64,000 nt of DNA from Rasiella rasia (lineage in GTDB: Bacteria > Bacteroidota > Bacteroidia > Flavobacteriales > Flavobacteriaceae), in NCBI RefSeq assembly GCF_011044175.1, contig NZ_CP049057.1:635501-699500 (forward strand). Direction: 5' to 3'. Below are positions 37,731 through 46,409 of the stretch, one piece after another. The position numbers and the translations under genes are program-made. Position 1 is the first letter of the stretch. The number at the start of each line of letters is the position of its first letter. The notes under the pieces were generated by a model. The model had not been told where the DNA came from and ran no database searches. It saw only the letters and a list, made by a program, of their open reading frames with translations.

Positions 37731-38153
37731 ATGAAAAGAGTTCTCTTTGTTTTACTTATTACACTTGGGTTGGTGCAATGCACCACTCCAGAAAAGGCTG
37801 TAATGGGCGCTCAGCAAGAAAACTCAGATAAAGAGATAGAATCTGTTCGAATTGCCAATGACAGCTTAGAATATGAAATTATTATTACAGACATTGGTTT
37901 TCCAAGGTTTTTAAACACCCAACCACCTCAAGATTATTACGAGATTAATTATTTAGAACGACGAAACCATCTTTTTGTATCTGAATACAATCGTCGTGTG
38001 TTAAACATACGTTTTTCCCGAGATTTATATCCGCAACGCATTGAATACAACCCAAGTGTTCGCTACGGAAAAGAGGTGAATTACCTACTCTTTCAATATT
38101 TCAGATATTTCTCTAGAGAATACAATCAAAACTTTCCAGGACTTAGAAATTGA
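37731..38153 (+). CDS. DUF6146-like lipoprotein
   Basis: 140 residues with a lipoprotein signal peptide MKRVLFVLLITLGLVQC, lipidated at Cys17. The mature part carries IIITDIGFPRFLNTQPPQDYY and YNRRVLNIRFSRDLYPQRIEYNPSVRYGKEVNYLLFQYF, the hallmark of the DUF6146 family of flavobacteria. An earlier in-frame ATG would precede the signal peptide with 17 unlikely residues and was rejected. A TAAATTTG box is at 37717-37724. Its stop overlaps the next gene by four bases. Function unknown. Confidence 0.8.
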   Translation: MKRVLFVLLITLGLVQCTTPEKAVMGAQQENSDKEIESVRIANDSLEYEIIITDIGFPRFLNTQPPQDYYEINYLERRNHLFVSEYNRRVLNIRFSRDLYPQRIEYNPSVRYGKEVNYLLFQYFRYFSREYNQNFPGLRN

Positions 38154-38452
38154 AGAAACTTAAACAACGCTGGAATATTCAGTCAGATTGGCAACTAACA
38201 GTGATTTTCATCGTTTTTGCCATTACAGGTAGTACTTCTGCCAAATTTGCGGGTCCGTTAACAGAAGCTGTTGGCATAACTAAAGACATAGGATGGTATG
38301 TGTATTGGCCTGTTAGAATTTTAATAATTTTTCCTATTTATCAAGTCCTATTAGTTACTTTTGGCTGGTTATTCGGAGAATACGAGTTTTTCTGGAATTT
38401 CGAAAAGAAAATGCTACGTAGCATGAAACTCGGTTTTTTACTGAAAAAATAA
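38150..38452 (+). CDS. DUF6787-like small membrane protein
   Basis: 100 residues with two transmembrane helices (DWQLTVIFIVFAITGSTSAKF and YWPVRILIIFPIYQVLLVTFGWLFG) and a basic N-terminus. This pattern, directly after a DUF6146 lipoprotein, matches the DUF6787 family. The start is a TTG that overlaps the stop of the upstream gene by four bases (TTGA), so translation is coupled. Function unknown. Confidence 0.75.
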   Translation: MKKLKQRWNIQSDWQLTVIFIVFAITGSTSAKFAGPLTEAVGITKDIGWYVYWPVRILIIFPIYQVLLVTFGWLFGEYEFFWNFEKKMLRSMKLGFLLKK

Positions 38453-38453
38453 T

Positions 38454-38804
38454 ATGACACAAATTAAACACATAGTTGTATCTGTGGTAACATACCTGTT
38501 ACTGTGCGCTATTGTGTTTCCTTCTGCGTTACAATTTTCGCATCTTTTCGAAGAACATGAACATACATTCTGCGGAAATGTAAGTACACACCTCCATGAG
38601 AACGACCTAGATTGCGACTTTACCAAATTCCTTATACCACTTGCTCCAAGCTATACATTTAATTTTGAGGAGCAAAAAGTCTTTATTGACGAAACTACAT
38701 TATCTTTTTATTATCAAGCTCCTAAAGAGCTCGGCATATCGCAATTTATTCGAGCCAGAGGTCCTCCCTATTTTCAACAGCATACAATTCTTGTTTCTTG
38801 TTGA
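38454..38804 (+). CDS. Small exported His/Cys-rich protein before a TonB receptor
   Basis: 116 residues. A signal-like helix (VVSVVTYLLLCAIVFPSAL) is followed by a metal-ligand-rich stretch at about 28-55: SHLFEEHEHTFCGNVSTHLH, then ENDLDCDF, with five histidines, two cysteines and several acids. The rest, up to the C-terminal Cys116, is unremarkable. I do not recognise the family. It begins one base after the DUF6787-like stop codon and ends 13 bases before a TonB receptor, so it is probably co-transcribed with both. Metal binding, for example copper or zinc, is a reasonable guess only. Confidence 0.75.
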   Translation: MTQIKHIVVSVVTYLLLCAIVFPSALQFSHLFEEHEHTFCGNVSTHLHENDLDCDFTKFLIPLAPSYTFNFEEQKVFIDETTLSFYYQAPKELGISQFIRARGPPYFQQHTILVSC

Positions 38805-38817
38805 AAATTAATATTCC

Positions 38818-41214
38818 ATGAAGTTTATTTATTTAATGGTGCTTGCTTTGGTGAGCCCCTATGTGTTATCCCAAAATTGTAACCTTATTTTATCGGGTAC
38901 GGTAATAGATTTGCACGACCAAAGCGTTTTGGCCGGAGCAACTGTTATTGTTGCCGGCGTTGAAAAAGCAGTCGTGACCGATTTCGACGGAAATTTTAAA
39001 ATAAATAACCTCTGCGAGGGGACATACAATTTACAGATTTCACATCCAGAATGTAAAACTGAGCCTTTTACAGTGGTTGTAACCGAAGATGTGCAACAAA
39101 CATTTCAGCTAGAACATCACTTAGAAGCCTTAGAACAAGTACTTGTGACTGCCCGTGGGTTTGTAACTAAAACTGAAAGTTTATTAGAAAACAAGCTGGC
39201 TACAGACGTTATTGATACGTATAGTGGTGCAAGTCTTGGTGATGCCCTGCGACAAATAAGTGGTGTATCATCACTCACAACAGGTAATGCCGTAGTGAAA
39301 CCAATCATTAACGGACTGCACAGTAGTAGAATTACCACAATAAACAATGGAGTTAGGCAACAAGACCAAGAATGGGGAGCAGAACACTCACCAAACATAG
39401 ACTTGAACACAGCAGGAAGCATTACGGTACTTAAAGGCGCATCTGCCCTACAATATAGTGGCGATGCTATTGGAGGTATTGTGATTGTAGAACCGTTGCC
39501 TGTACGATTAACAGACTCTTTGTACGGAAAGACAATACTTACCGGACAAACGAATGGCCGCGGAGGCGCGCTTACCACCCAGCTTACCAAAAGTTATGAA
39601 AGTGGATGGTTTGCAAGAGTTCAAGGTAGTGTTAAAGGATACGGAGATTTTGAAACTCCAGACTACATCTTGAGTAATACAGGGGTAAATGAACAAAACC
39701 TCTCTGCTAGTTTTGGTGTAAACAAACTTACCTACGGATTTAATGCCTATTATTCCCTTTTTAAAAGTACGTTGGGGATTTTAAGAGCATCTCACATAGG
39801 AGGAGCCCAAGATCAAGTCGCTAGCATCAACTCAGGTGAACCATCGATTATAAGAGATTTCACATACGATATCGATGTGCCAAGACAAGAAGTTACCCAT
39901 CATCTAGCAAAATTTTCTGGGTTTATGGAACTAAATAACCTCGGCAAATTGGCTGTACAATATGACTTTCAAGCTAATAATAGGTTTGAGTTTGACGTAA
40001 GACGAGGCGACGATGATAAACCTTCGGTAGATTTAGAGCTTAAGACGCATACTTTAATGGTAGATCTAACAAGTAAGTTGAACAGCAACGTTAATTTAAA
40101 AACTGGGTTGGTAGCAAGCTATCAAAATAATTTTGCAAATCCAGATACTGGTGTACGAAGGTTAATTCCAGATTACGACCAGTATAAAATGGCTGGATTT
40201 GCTATTTTGGATGCTACTATAAATGAAAGGTTAGTTGCCGAAGCTGGTGCTAGATTTGACTATACATTTATAGATGCCTTGAAGTTTTACAGAACGTCGT
40301 TCTGGGAATCTCGAAATTACGATGTGTTATTTCCAGATTTAGTGGTAGACAATTTTGGTAACCAAATCTTAGTGAATCCTGAATTACATTTCAATAATTT
40401 TTCGGCAACACTTGGAGCTGCTTATACAATAGATGAAGACTATACGCTTTTTGCAAATTACTCTTTAGCCTCAAGAGCGCCCAATGCGTCAGAATTATTT
40501 AGTGAAGGATTACATCACAGTGCCTCTAGAATTGAGTTAGGAGACCTGCGTTTTACTTCTGAAATGGCACAAAAAATTACAGCTACGCTTCAGAAGAAAC
40601 ATGGAAAAATCCAATTTTCTATCAATCCGTATGTAAACTTCATTAATGATTTTATCCTTATTGAACCCACAGGGATTGAACAAACCATTCGAGGTAATTT
40701 TCAAGTTTGGGAATACAGACAAACCCAAGCAAGATTGTTAGGTGTAGACACTGATTTTTCAGCAGAAATTACAGAACGACTTACCTTTAATAATCAATTC
40801 TCAATTGTAAAGGGACAAGACACAACACTAGATGAGGCGTTAATAAATATGCCGCCAGCGCAGATTATAAATGGGCTTCAATATAAGCTGCCCATTCTTA
40901 ATGAATCGTTTCTAGGTTTAGAAAGCACCTATGTTTTTGAACAAAATGAATTTCCAAACAATAACTTTGAGGTATTCTTGCCAAGCACTGAAACATTTGA
41001 AGTTGTAGACATAAGTACCCCGCCTTCGGCATATCATTTACTCGGCTTAAAGGCAGGTACCGTTTTCAACTATATGCCAGACAATACCATGGCCGTTACC
41101 CTCACAGTAAATAACTTATTAGACACTCCTTATCGTGATTATTTGAATAGACTGCGATACTATGCCGATGACCTAGGGAGAACTATACAATTACAAATAA
41201 AAATCAATTACTAA
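38818..41214 (+). CDS. TonB-dependent receptor (candidate metal or siderophore uptake)
   Basis: 798 residues: a signal peptide ending VSPYVLSQ, a carboxypeptidase-like domain (about 25-110, LSGTVIDLHDQSVLAGATVI), a plug domain with ALEQVLVTARGF, LGDALRQISGVSSLTTGNAV and INNGVRQQDQEWGAEHSPNID, then the barrel ending TIQLQIKINY. The plug with its His/Glu-rich EWGAEHSPNID and the barrel segment SELFSEGLHHSASRIELG are common in receptors for metal ions. The neighbours (His/Cys-rich small protein before, lipoprotein after) agree with metal uptake, but the ligand is inferred. Confidence 0.85.
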   Translation: MKFIYLMVLALVSPYVLSQNCNLILSGTVIDLHDQSVLAGATVIVAGVEKAVVTDFDGNFKINNLCEGTYNLQISHPECKTEPFTVVVTEDVQQTFQLEHHLEALEQVLVTARGFVTKTESLLENKLATDVIDTYSGASLGDALRQISGVSSLTTGNAVVKPIINGLHSSRITTINNGVRQQDQEWGAEHSPNIDLNTAGSITVLKGASALQYSGDAIGGIVIVEPLPVRLTDSLYGKTILTGQTNGRGGALTTQLTKSYESGWFARVQGSVKGYGDFETPDYILSNTGVNEQNLSASFGVNKLTYGFNAYYSLFKSTLGILRASHIGGAQDQVASINSGEPSIIRDFTYDIDVPRQEVTHHLAKFSGFMELNNLGKLAVQYDFQANNRFEFDVRRGDDDKPSVDLELKTHTLMVDLTSKLNSNVNLKTGLVASYQNNFANPDTGVRRLIPDYDQYKMAGFAILDATINERLVAEAGARFDYTFIDALKFYRTSFWESRNYDVLFPDLVVDNFGNQILVNPELHFNNFSATLGAAYTIDEDYTLFANYSLASRAPNASELFSEGLHHSASRIELGDLRFTSEMAQKITATLQKKHGKIQFSINPYVNFINDFILIEPTGIEQTIRGNFQVWEYRQTQARLLGVDTDFSAEITERLTFNNQFSIVKGQDTTLDEALINMPPAQIINGLQYKLPILNESFLGLESTYVFEQNEFPNNNFEVFLPSTETFEVVDISTPPSAYHLLGLKAGTVFNYMPDNTMAVTLTVNNLLDTPYRDYLNRLRYYADDLGRTIQLQIKINY

Positions 41215-41224
41215 ATTAAAAAAT

Positions 41225-41776
41225 ATGAAAACTTTTAAAATAATAGCCCTATCTCTAATTGCAACACTTGTATTTGCTTCATGTAGTAACGACGATGATA
41301 CGCCAGAACCTGTAAATGAAGAAGAAGTAATCACAACCGTAATAGTAAATTTAGTCGCTAATGGAAACACTGTAACCCTTACGTCAAGAGATGCAGACGG
41401 AGATGGACCAAACGACCCCGTAGTTACGGTTTCTGGAAATTTAACTGTGGGTACAACCTATGCAGGTACCGTTCAGTTTTTAAATGAAACTGAAAGTCCT
41501 GCCGAAGACATCACAGAAGAAGTGGAAGAAGAAAGTGACGAACACCAAGTATTTTTCTTACTTAGCTCTGCCTTGGACGGTACAGTAGCCTACGGAAATT
41601 TTGACAATGATGGAAATCCGTTAGGTACAGAATTCTCCCTGCTGCCAAATGCAGCCGGAACTGGAAACTTTGCACTATCGTTACGTCATGAGCCAAAAAA
41701 GCCTAATGACGGAACCCTAGATGATGCGGGTGGAGAAACAGATATTTTTGTTGCCTTTGAGGTTACTTTTGAATAA
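41225..41776 (+). CDS. Exported lipoprotein, last gene of the TonB operon
   Basis: 183 residues with a lipoprotein signal peptide ending LVFASC, lipidated at Cys20, then an acidic spacer SNDDDTPEPVNEEE. The rest is beta-rich, with TVTLTSRDADGDGPNDPVVT (calcium-binding-like Asp stretch), a His at DEHQVFFL and LSLRHEPKKPNDG near the end. Flavobacterial annotations often name such proteins as type 1 periplasmic binding fold, which cannot be confirmed here. It begins 10 bases after the TonB receptor and is followed by a strong terminator, so it closes this operon. Confidence 0.8.
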   Translation: MKTFKIIALSLIATLVFASCSNDDDTPEPVNEEEVITTVIVNLVANGNTVTLTSRDADGDGPNDPVVTVSGNLTVGTTYAGTVQFLNETESPAEDITEEVEEESDEHQVFFLLSSALDGTVAYGNFDNDGNPLGTEFSLLPNAAGTGNFALSLRHEPKKPNDGTLDDAGGETDIFVAFEVTFE

Positions 41777-41778
41777 TG

Positions 41779-41814
41779 AAAAGGGGCATTAGAATACTAT
41801 CTAATGCCCCTTTT
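41779..41814. terminator. Bidirectional terminator closing the TonB operon
   Basis: 14-bp stem AAAAGGGGCATTAG/CTAATGCCCCTTTT with an 8-base loop, with A- and T-runs on both sides, between convergent genes. Confidence 0.95.
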
Positions 41815-41834
41815 TCAATTTATTTAGTCATTCA

Positions 41835-42143
41835 CTATTCTACAATTTCTACTTCTATGGTTTGAGGCACAGGATCTTTCTTTCCTTGCCACACATACGT
41901 GTATAACCACATTAAAGTAAAGGTTGGTATAAAGTCTGAAATTGGTAATATTTCTTCAATAAATACAACAACCGATGCTATCTTTCCTTGTTCTCCTTCG
42001 TACATCTCGGTCATTTTTTTAGCTGCAAATGGAGCCCATAAAATATCTAGAAATGGACCTACTACTGGAATTGCCATGGTTAACATACCAATAATGTCTA
42101 GTAAGATACCTATTCTAAGGTTCGATTTTTTTAAGTTTTTCAT
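41835..42143 (-). CDS. Small membrane protein of unknown function
   Basis: 102 residues with two predicted membrane-associated segments (IGILLDIIGMLTMAIPVVGPFLDILWAPF and FIPTFTLMWLYTYVW). Between them is a charged loop KKMTEMYEGEQGK. I recognise no family. It stands alone between convergent and divergent genes, with a terminator behind it. Confidence 0.7.
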   Translation of the reverse strand: MKNLKKSNLRIGILLDIIGMLTMAIPVVGPFLDILWAPFAAKKMTEMYEGEQGKIASVVVFIEEILPISDFIPTFTLMWLYTYVWQGKKDPVPQTIEVEIVE

Positions 42144-42204
42144 TTTTGTTGTGTTATAATTCTAACTACTATAACGCAAGAAAGATGCCAAAGATTGTGA
42201 GATA

Positions 42205-42804
42205 TTAGTGCAAATCGTTTGTGATTAGTTTTAGAAATTCATTACGCGTTTCAATTTTTTCAAACTGACCTCTAAAACCAGAAGTTGTCGTTACACTATT
42301 TTGTTTCTGCACACCTCGCATCATCATACACATATGGCTTGCTTCTATCACAACTGCAACACCCTTAGGTTTTAAAGTGTTATTAATACATTCTAAAATA
42401 TCATGTGTAAGACGTTCCTGCACTTGCAGACGTCTAGCAAATACATCTACTACCCGTGGAATTTTACTTAGACCCACTATATGGCCGTTGGGAATATAAG
42501 CTATATGTGCTTTTCCGAAGAAAGGTAGAATATGGTGTTCACACAACGAGTATAGCTCAATATTTTTAATTACCACCATGTCGTTGTAATCTTCAGCAAA
42601 CATAGCGCCCTTTAAGATTTCTGCTGGATCTTGGCAATGTCCTGAAGTAAGAAATTGCATTGCCTTTGCTGCACGCTCTGGTGTTTTTACAATACCTTCT
42701 CGTTCAACATCTTCTCCTACCCCCTTTAATATATTTGTAAAGTTATCTGCCAGGCCTTCGGTTATATCGGCATCGTATTGGTCTAAATTCTGGTAACTTC
42801 CCAT
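42205..42804 (-). CDS. folE: GTP cyclohydrolase I
   Basis: 199 residues, the first step of tetrahydrofolate synthesis, converting GTP to dihydroneopterin triphosphate. Zinc ligands are in [18 protein letters not shown] (Cys and His) and the second Cys in [20 protein letters not shown]. Length fits the family (about 200-220). The start lies five bases after the stop of msrA, so the two are co-transcribed from an msrA promoter. Confidence 0.95.
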   Translation of the reverse strand: MGSYQNLDQYDADITEGLADNFTNILKGVGEDVEREGIVKTPERAAKAMQFLTSGHCQDPAEILKGAMFAEDYNDMVVIKNIELYSLCEHHILPFFGKAHIAYIPNGHIVGLSKIPRVVDVFARRLQVQERLTHDILECINNTLKPKGVAVVIEASHMCMMMRGVQKQNSVTTTSGFRGQFEKIETRNEFLKLITNDLH

Positions 42805-42809
42805 GCTCT

Positions 42810-43337
42810 TTATTTCAATTTATCTGAGTAATATTTTTTAATCTTTTTCACTTTAGGGTCAATAATAAACTGGCAATACGGCTGGCTCTTGTTATTATTA
42901 TAATAGTCTTTGTGTTCTATTTCAGCTTTATAAAAAACAACCAACGGCTTAACCTCTGTAACTATTGGTGCATCAAAAATAGCGTTTTCTTCTAGCAAGG
43001 CAATCATTTTTGTTGCCGCAAGTCGTTGTTTTTCGGTAGTATAGAAAATAGCGCTTCTGTATTGAGTACCTACATCATTGGCTTGTCTATTTAATGTAGT
43101 AGGATCATGGGTAGCAAAATAAATTTCCAGCAAGTCTTCAATAGAAATAACGGCACTGTTATAGGTAACCTGAACAACTTCTGCATGTCCCGTTACACCC
43201 ATACACACCTCCCGATATGCCGGATTCTTTATGGTACCTCCTGTATACCCAGGCAGCACTTCTTCAACACCTTCAATACGCTGAAAAACGGCTTCTGTAC
43301 ACCAAAAACAGCCAGCCGCAAATACAATTTGTTCCAT
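42810..43337 (-). CDS. msrA: Peptide-methionine (S)-S-oxide reductase MsrA
   Basis: 175 residues. The catalytic C10 is in [25 protein letters not shown] and [27 protein letters not shown]-type segments follow, all standard for MsrA. A second cysteine (C13) could serve as recycling residue; the C-terminal recycling cysteines of some homologues are absent. It reduces methionine-S-sulfoxide, complementing the two MsrB genes at the start of the window. It is the first gene of an msrA-folE pair. Confidence 0.95.
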   Translation of the reverse strand: MEQIVFAAGCFWCTEAVFQRIEGVEEVLPGYTGGTIKNPAYREVCMGVTGHAEVVQVTYNSAVISIEDLLEIYFATHDPTTLNRQANDVGTQYRSAIFYTTEKQRLAATKMIALLEENAIFDAPIVTEVKPLVVFYKAEIEHKDYYNNNKSQPYCQFIIDPKVKKIKKYYSDKLK

Positions 43338-43551
43338 GAAATTATGAATATAGTAAACAAAGTTACAGTTAAGACTTTCAGTGAAACGTAAAATCTATAT
43401 TTTTAACTTTTAATTAATAGCGCTATTAACCCACGGCATTAGCATTACAGCACAACAACTATGCTACTGGAGGCTTAACAAAAGCAATTGTTTGTAAATA
43501 ATGCATAAAACAGTCTTTATTAAATCCGTACTTTCGTAAAAAAAGAATCCA

Positions 43552-44211
43552 TTGATTACTGCAAAGAATATTCATAAATATTACGACGATCTTCATGTTC
43601 TAAAAGGTGTAGATTTACACATTAATAAATCTGAAATTGTTTCGATTGTTGGCGCCTCTGGTGCAGGAAAAACTACGTTACTTCAAATTTTAGGAACCTT
43701 AGATACTTTTTCTGAAGGTTCGTTAGAATTAAACAACACAAGTATTAGCGGATTAAAACAGAAGGAAGTTGCTGCATTTAGAAATGCTACCTTGGGATTT
43801 ATTTTTCAATTTCATCAATTGCTTCCAGAATTTACCGCGATAGAAAATGTCTGTATTCCAGCATTTATAAAAAAAACACCCAAAGCCGAAGCCGAAAAAA
43901 GAGCAAAAGAACTGCTGAAATTTTTAGGACTATCACACAGAGAGCAGCATAAACCCAACGAACTTTCTGGGGGAGAACAACAGCGCGTAGCCGTTGCAAG
44001 GGCATTGATAAATAACCCAGCCATTGTGTTGGCAGATGAACCAAGTGGAAATTTAGATACCGAAAGCGCAGAAAATCTACACAACTTGTTCTTTCAACTT
44101 CGAGATCAATTTGGACAAACCTTTGTAATAGTAACTCACAACGAAGAATTAGCAGCCATGGCAGACCGAAAACTTACCATGCAAGATGGTAAAATTATTA
44201 GCAGCCTTTAA
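43552..44211 (+). CDS. ABC transporter ATP-binding protein (LolD-like)
   Basis: 219 residues, one ABC nucleotide-binding domain. Walker A is GASGAGKTT (34-42), the signature [15 protein letters not shown], Walker [10 protein letters not shown], and the switch histidine in VTHNEE. The MacB/LolD subgroup is suggested by the short length and [18 protein letters not shown]. No permease gene is adjacent, so its partner is elsewhere. The start is TTG at 43552, the only one giving a full N-terminus. A TACTTTCG box precedes it. Confidence 0.9.
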   Translation: MITAKNIHKYYDDLHVLKGVDLHINKSEIVSIVGASGAGKTTLLQILGTLDTFSEGSLELNNTSISGLKQKEVAAFRNATLGFIFQFHQLLPEFTAIENVCIPAFIKKTPKAEAEKRAKELLKFLGLSHREQHKPNELSGGEQQRVAVARALINNPAIVLADEPSGNLDTESAENLHNLFFQLRDQFGQTFVIVTHNEELAAMADRKLTMQDGKIISSL

Positions 44212-44290
44212 GTTTAGCATTTAGCTATTCTATAGTATGACAATCCAAAATTTGAGACTAAAAACTATCGCTTAACGACTACCTCTAGAT

Positions 44291-45055
44291 ATGAACCAAG
44301 CACAGTTAAAGGCGTTTTTAGACGAAAAAGTAATTCAATACAATTGCACAGATTTTATTGAGACCGATCCAATTCAAATTCCGCATAGATTTACTAAAAA
44401 AGAAGATATTGAAATCGCTGGGTTTCTTACTGCTACCATTGCTTGGGGTAATAGAAAGAGTATCATTACTAACGCTGAAAAAATTTTATATTTTTTAGAA
44501 CAGTCTCCATACGATTTTGTTTTAAACGCTTCAGAAAAAGAGATTAAGAGCCTATCCCCTTTTGTTCATAGAACTTTTAATGCAATAGATTTTCAGTACT
44601 TTATAACTGCCCTCCAACACCTCTATAAAAACTATGGAGGCTTAGAAGCTATTTTTAGCAACCACAGTACAAAGACTGATACGCAACGTGCAATTCATGA
44701 ATTTAAAGCGACTTTTTTTAGTTTACCTCACCTTATACGTACACAAAAACATGTTAGCGACCCATTGAAAAATTCTGCAGCAAAACGTCTTAATATGTAT
44801 TTGCGTTGGATGGTACGTCAAGACCTAGCGGGTGTAGATTTCGGTATATGGAATAACATATCTTCTAGTGCCTTGTCTTGCCCATTAGACGTACATAGTG
44901 GCAATGTGGCAAGAAAATTAGGCATATTAAAAAGAAAGCAAAATGATGGAAAAGCCCTAGCAGAGCTAGATAGTGCCTTACGACTACTCGACCCAGAAGA
45001 CCCGGTTAAATACGATTTTGCTCTATTTGGGCTAGGTGCTTTTGAAAAATTTTAA
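44291..45055 (+). CDS. TIGR02757 (DUF2400) family protein
   Basis: 254 residues of the conserved TIGR02757 family. Characteristic stretches are DPIQIPHRFTKKEDIEIAGF, IAWGNRKSIITNAEKIL, RLNMYLRWMVRQDLAGVDFG and LDPEDPVKYDFALFGLG. The helical layout with LRWMVR and the late Asp recalls the helix-hairpin-helix DNA glycosylase fold, so a DNA-binding role is possible. No biochemical function is established to my knowledge. It is transcribed alone, 79 bases after the ABC gene. Confidence 0.85.
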   Translation: MNQAQLKAFLDEKVIQYNCTDFIETDPIQIPHRFTKKEDIEIAGFLTATIAWGNRKSIITNAEKILYFLEQSPYDFVLNASEKEIKSLSPFVHRTFNAIDFQYFITALQHLYKNYGGLEAIFSNHSTKTDTQRAIHEFKATFFSLPHLIRTQKHVSDPLKNSAAKRLNMYLRWMVRQDLAGVDFGIWNNISSSALSCPLDVHSGNVARKLGILKRKQNDGKALAELDSALRLLDPEDPVKYDFALFGLGAFEKF

Positions 45056-45168
45056 GTTGAATAAATACTTTTATATTGTTTTAACAAGTCGGCAACATTT
45101 TTTGAATCACGTATCAAGTATATTTGTTTTCGAGCGACGTTCCATAGTAAAACGTACATTACAATTAT

Positions 45169-46365
45169 ATGATATCCCCAAAGACCCCAGATAACGAGCA
45201 ACAGAGGCTCGAAGCTGTACACTCCTACGGCCTTTTAGACACCCTTCCGGAAGAAGAGTTTGACGATATTACAAGTCTAATTGCAGGAATTTGCGAAGCC
45301 CCAATTTCTTTAATTACGCTTTTAGATGCCGAAAGAAATTTCTTAAAATCACATTACGGTCTGCCTTTTAACGAATCTTCTAGAGACATTTCTTTTTGCG
45401 GACATGCCATTTTAGAGCCTGAACCGCTATTTATTATCGAAGATGCTAGACTAGACCCTCGTTTTGAAGATAATCCGTTAGTTATTGAAAACAAGGCTGT
45501 TTTTTATGCAGGCGCCCCCCTACGTACCGAAGATGGTTTGTCATTGGGTACCTTATGTATTTTTGATACCAAACCACGGGTGCTTTCAAAAAAGCAGAAA
45601 AAGATAATTATCGCTATGGCAAAGCAAGTGGTTAAGCTATTTGAATTACAAAAAAAGAATATAGCATTAAAGAACACCAGAGACACCTTACAGAAGCGAA
45701 ATAGAGAGCTAAAGGAATTCGCCGGTATAGTATCTCACGATTTAAAATCACCCCTTGCCAACATAACAGCGCTTGCACGCCTGCTAAAAGAAGAATACGG
45801 ACCAAATTTTGACGCTACAGGTAACCAGTATATCGATTATATAGAGGAGTCTTCGCTTACTTTGAAAACGTACATTGATGGAATGTTGAAATATTACAAA
45901 AGTGATGAGCTGCTAGCGAAAGAAAAGGTCTATGTCTCGTTGTCTGCCATTTATGAAGAAATAGAAGATATTCTTTTTATAGATAATGCAGAATTTAAAC
46001 ATCCGGAAGATGATATTACCATTTTTGTAAATCAGCCAGCGCTGGTTCAAATTTTTATAAATCTTGTTGGCAATTCATTAAAATACAATCGAAGTAGCGT
46101 ACCGAGTGTGACAACCACCTTTGCTGAAAATGATTCTTATTACATTTTTTCAGTTCAAGACAACGGGATTGGTATTGACGCAAAAAAGCAAGAAGGAATA
46201 TTTCAGCTATTTAAAACTACGGGAGAAAAAGATCGGAACGGACATATAGGAACGGGTATCGGACTAGCAACGGTATTGAACATTGTTAGCAAGCTTGGTG
46301 GTATGATTTCTTTAGAATCTGAACTAGGAATAGGAACCACTTTCACCTTTACCATAAAGAAGTAG
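45169..46365 (+). CDS. GAF-domain sensor histidine kinase, orphan
   Basis: 398 residues. An N-terminal GAF sensor domain covers about 10-160 (ISLITLLDAERNFLKSHYGLP, GAPLRTEDGLSLGTLC). A short helix leads to the kinase core with phospho-acceptor H190 in GIVSHDLKSPLAN, the N box FINLVGNSLKYN, DNGIGI and GTGIGLATV. There are no transmembrane helices, so it should sense a cytoplasmic signal. No response regulator lies nearby, so its partner cannot be read from this window. A TATATTTG box is at 45119-45126. Confidence 0.9.
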   Translation: MISPKTPDNEQQRLEAVHSYGLLDTLPEEEFDDITSLIAGICEAPISLITLLDAERNFLKSHYGLPFNESSRDISFCGHAILEPEPLFIIEDARLDPRFEDNPLVIENKAVFYAGAPLRTEDGLSLGTLCIFDTKPRVLSKKQKKIIIAMAKQVVKLFELQKKNIALKNTRDTLQKRNRELKEFAGIVSHDLKSPLANITALARLLKEEYGPNFDATGNQYIDYIEESSLTLKTYIDGMLKYYKSDELLAKEKVYVSLSAIYEEIEDILFIDNAEFKHPEDDITIFVNQPALVQIFINLVGNSLKYNRSSVPSVTTTFAENDSYYIFSVQDNGIGIDAKKQEGIFQLFKTTGEKDRNGHIGTGIGLATVLNIVSKLGGMISLESELGIGTTFTFTIKK

Positions 46366-46385
46366 TAAGTTTCGAAACCATTTTC

Positions 46386-46393
46386 TATCTTTG
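46386..46393 (+). promoter_or_regulatory. -7 box upstream of the BatA-domain gene
   Basis: TATCTTTG matches the Bacteroidota -7 consensus TAnnTTTG. It ends 16 bases before the ATG at 46410. No good -33 TTTG is at the usual spacing, so it is a partial match. Confidence 0.4.
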
Positions 46394-46409
46394 GGCAATC
46401 TTATAAGGA

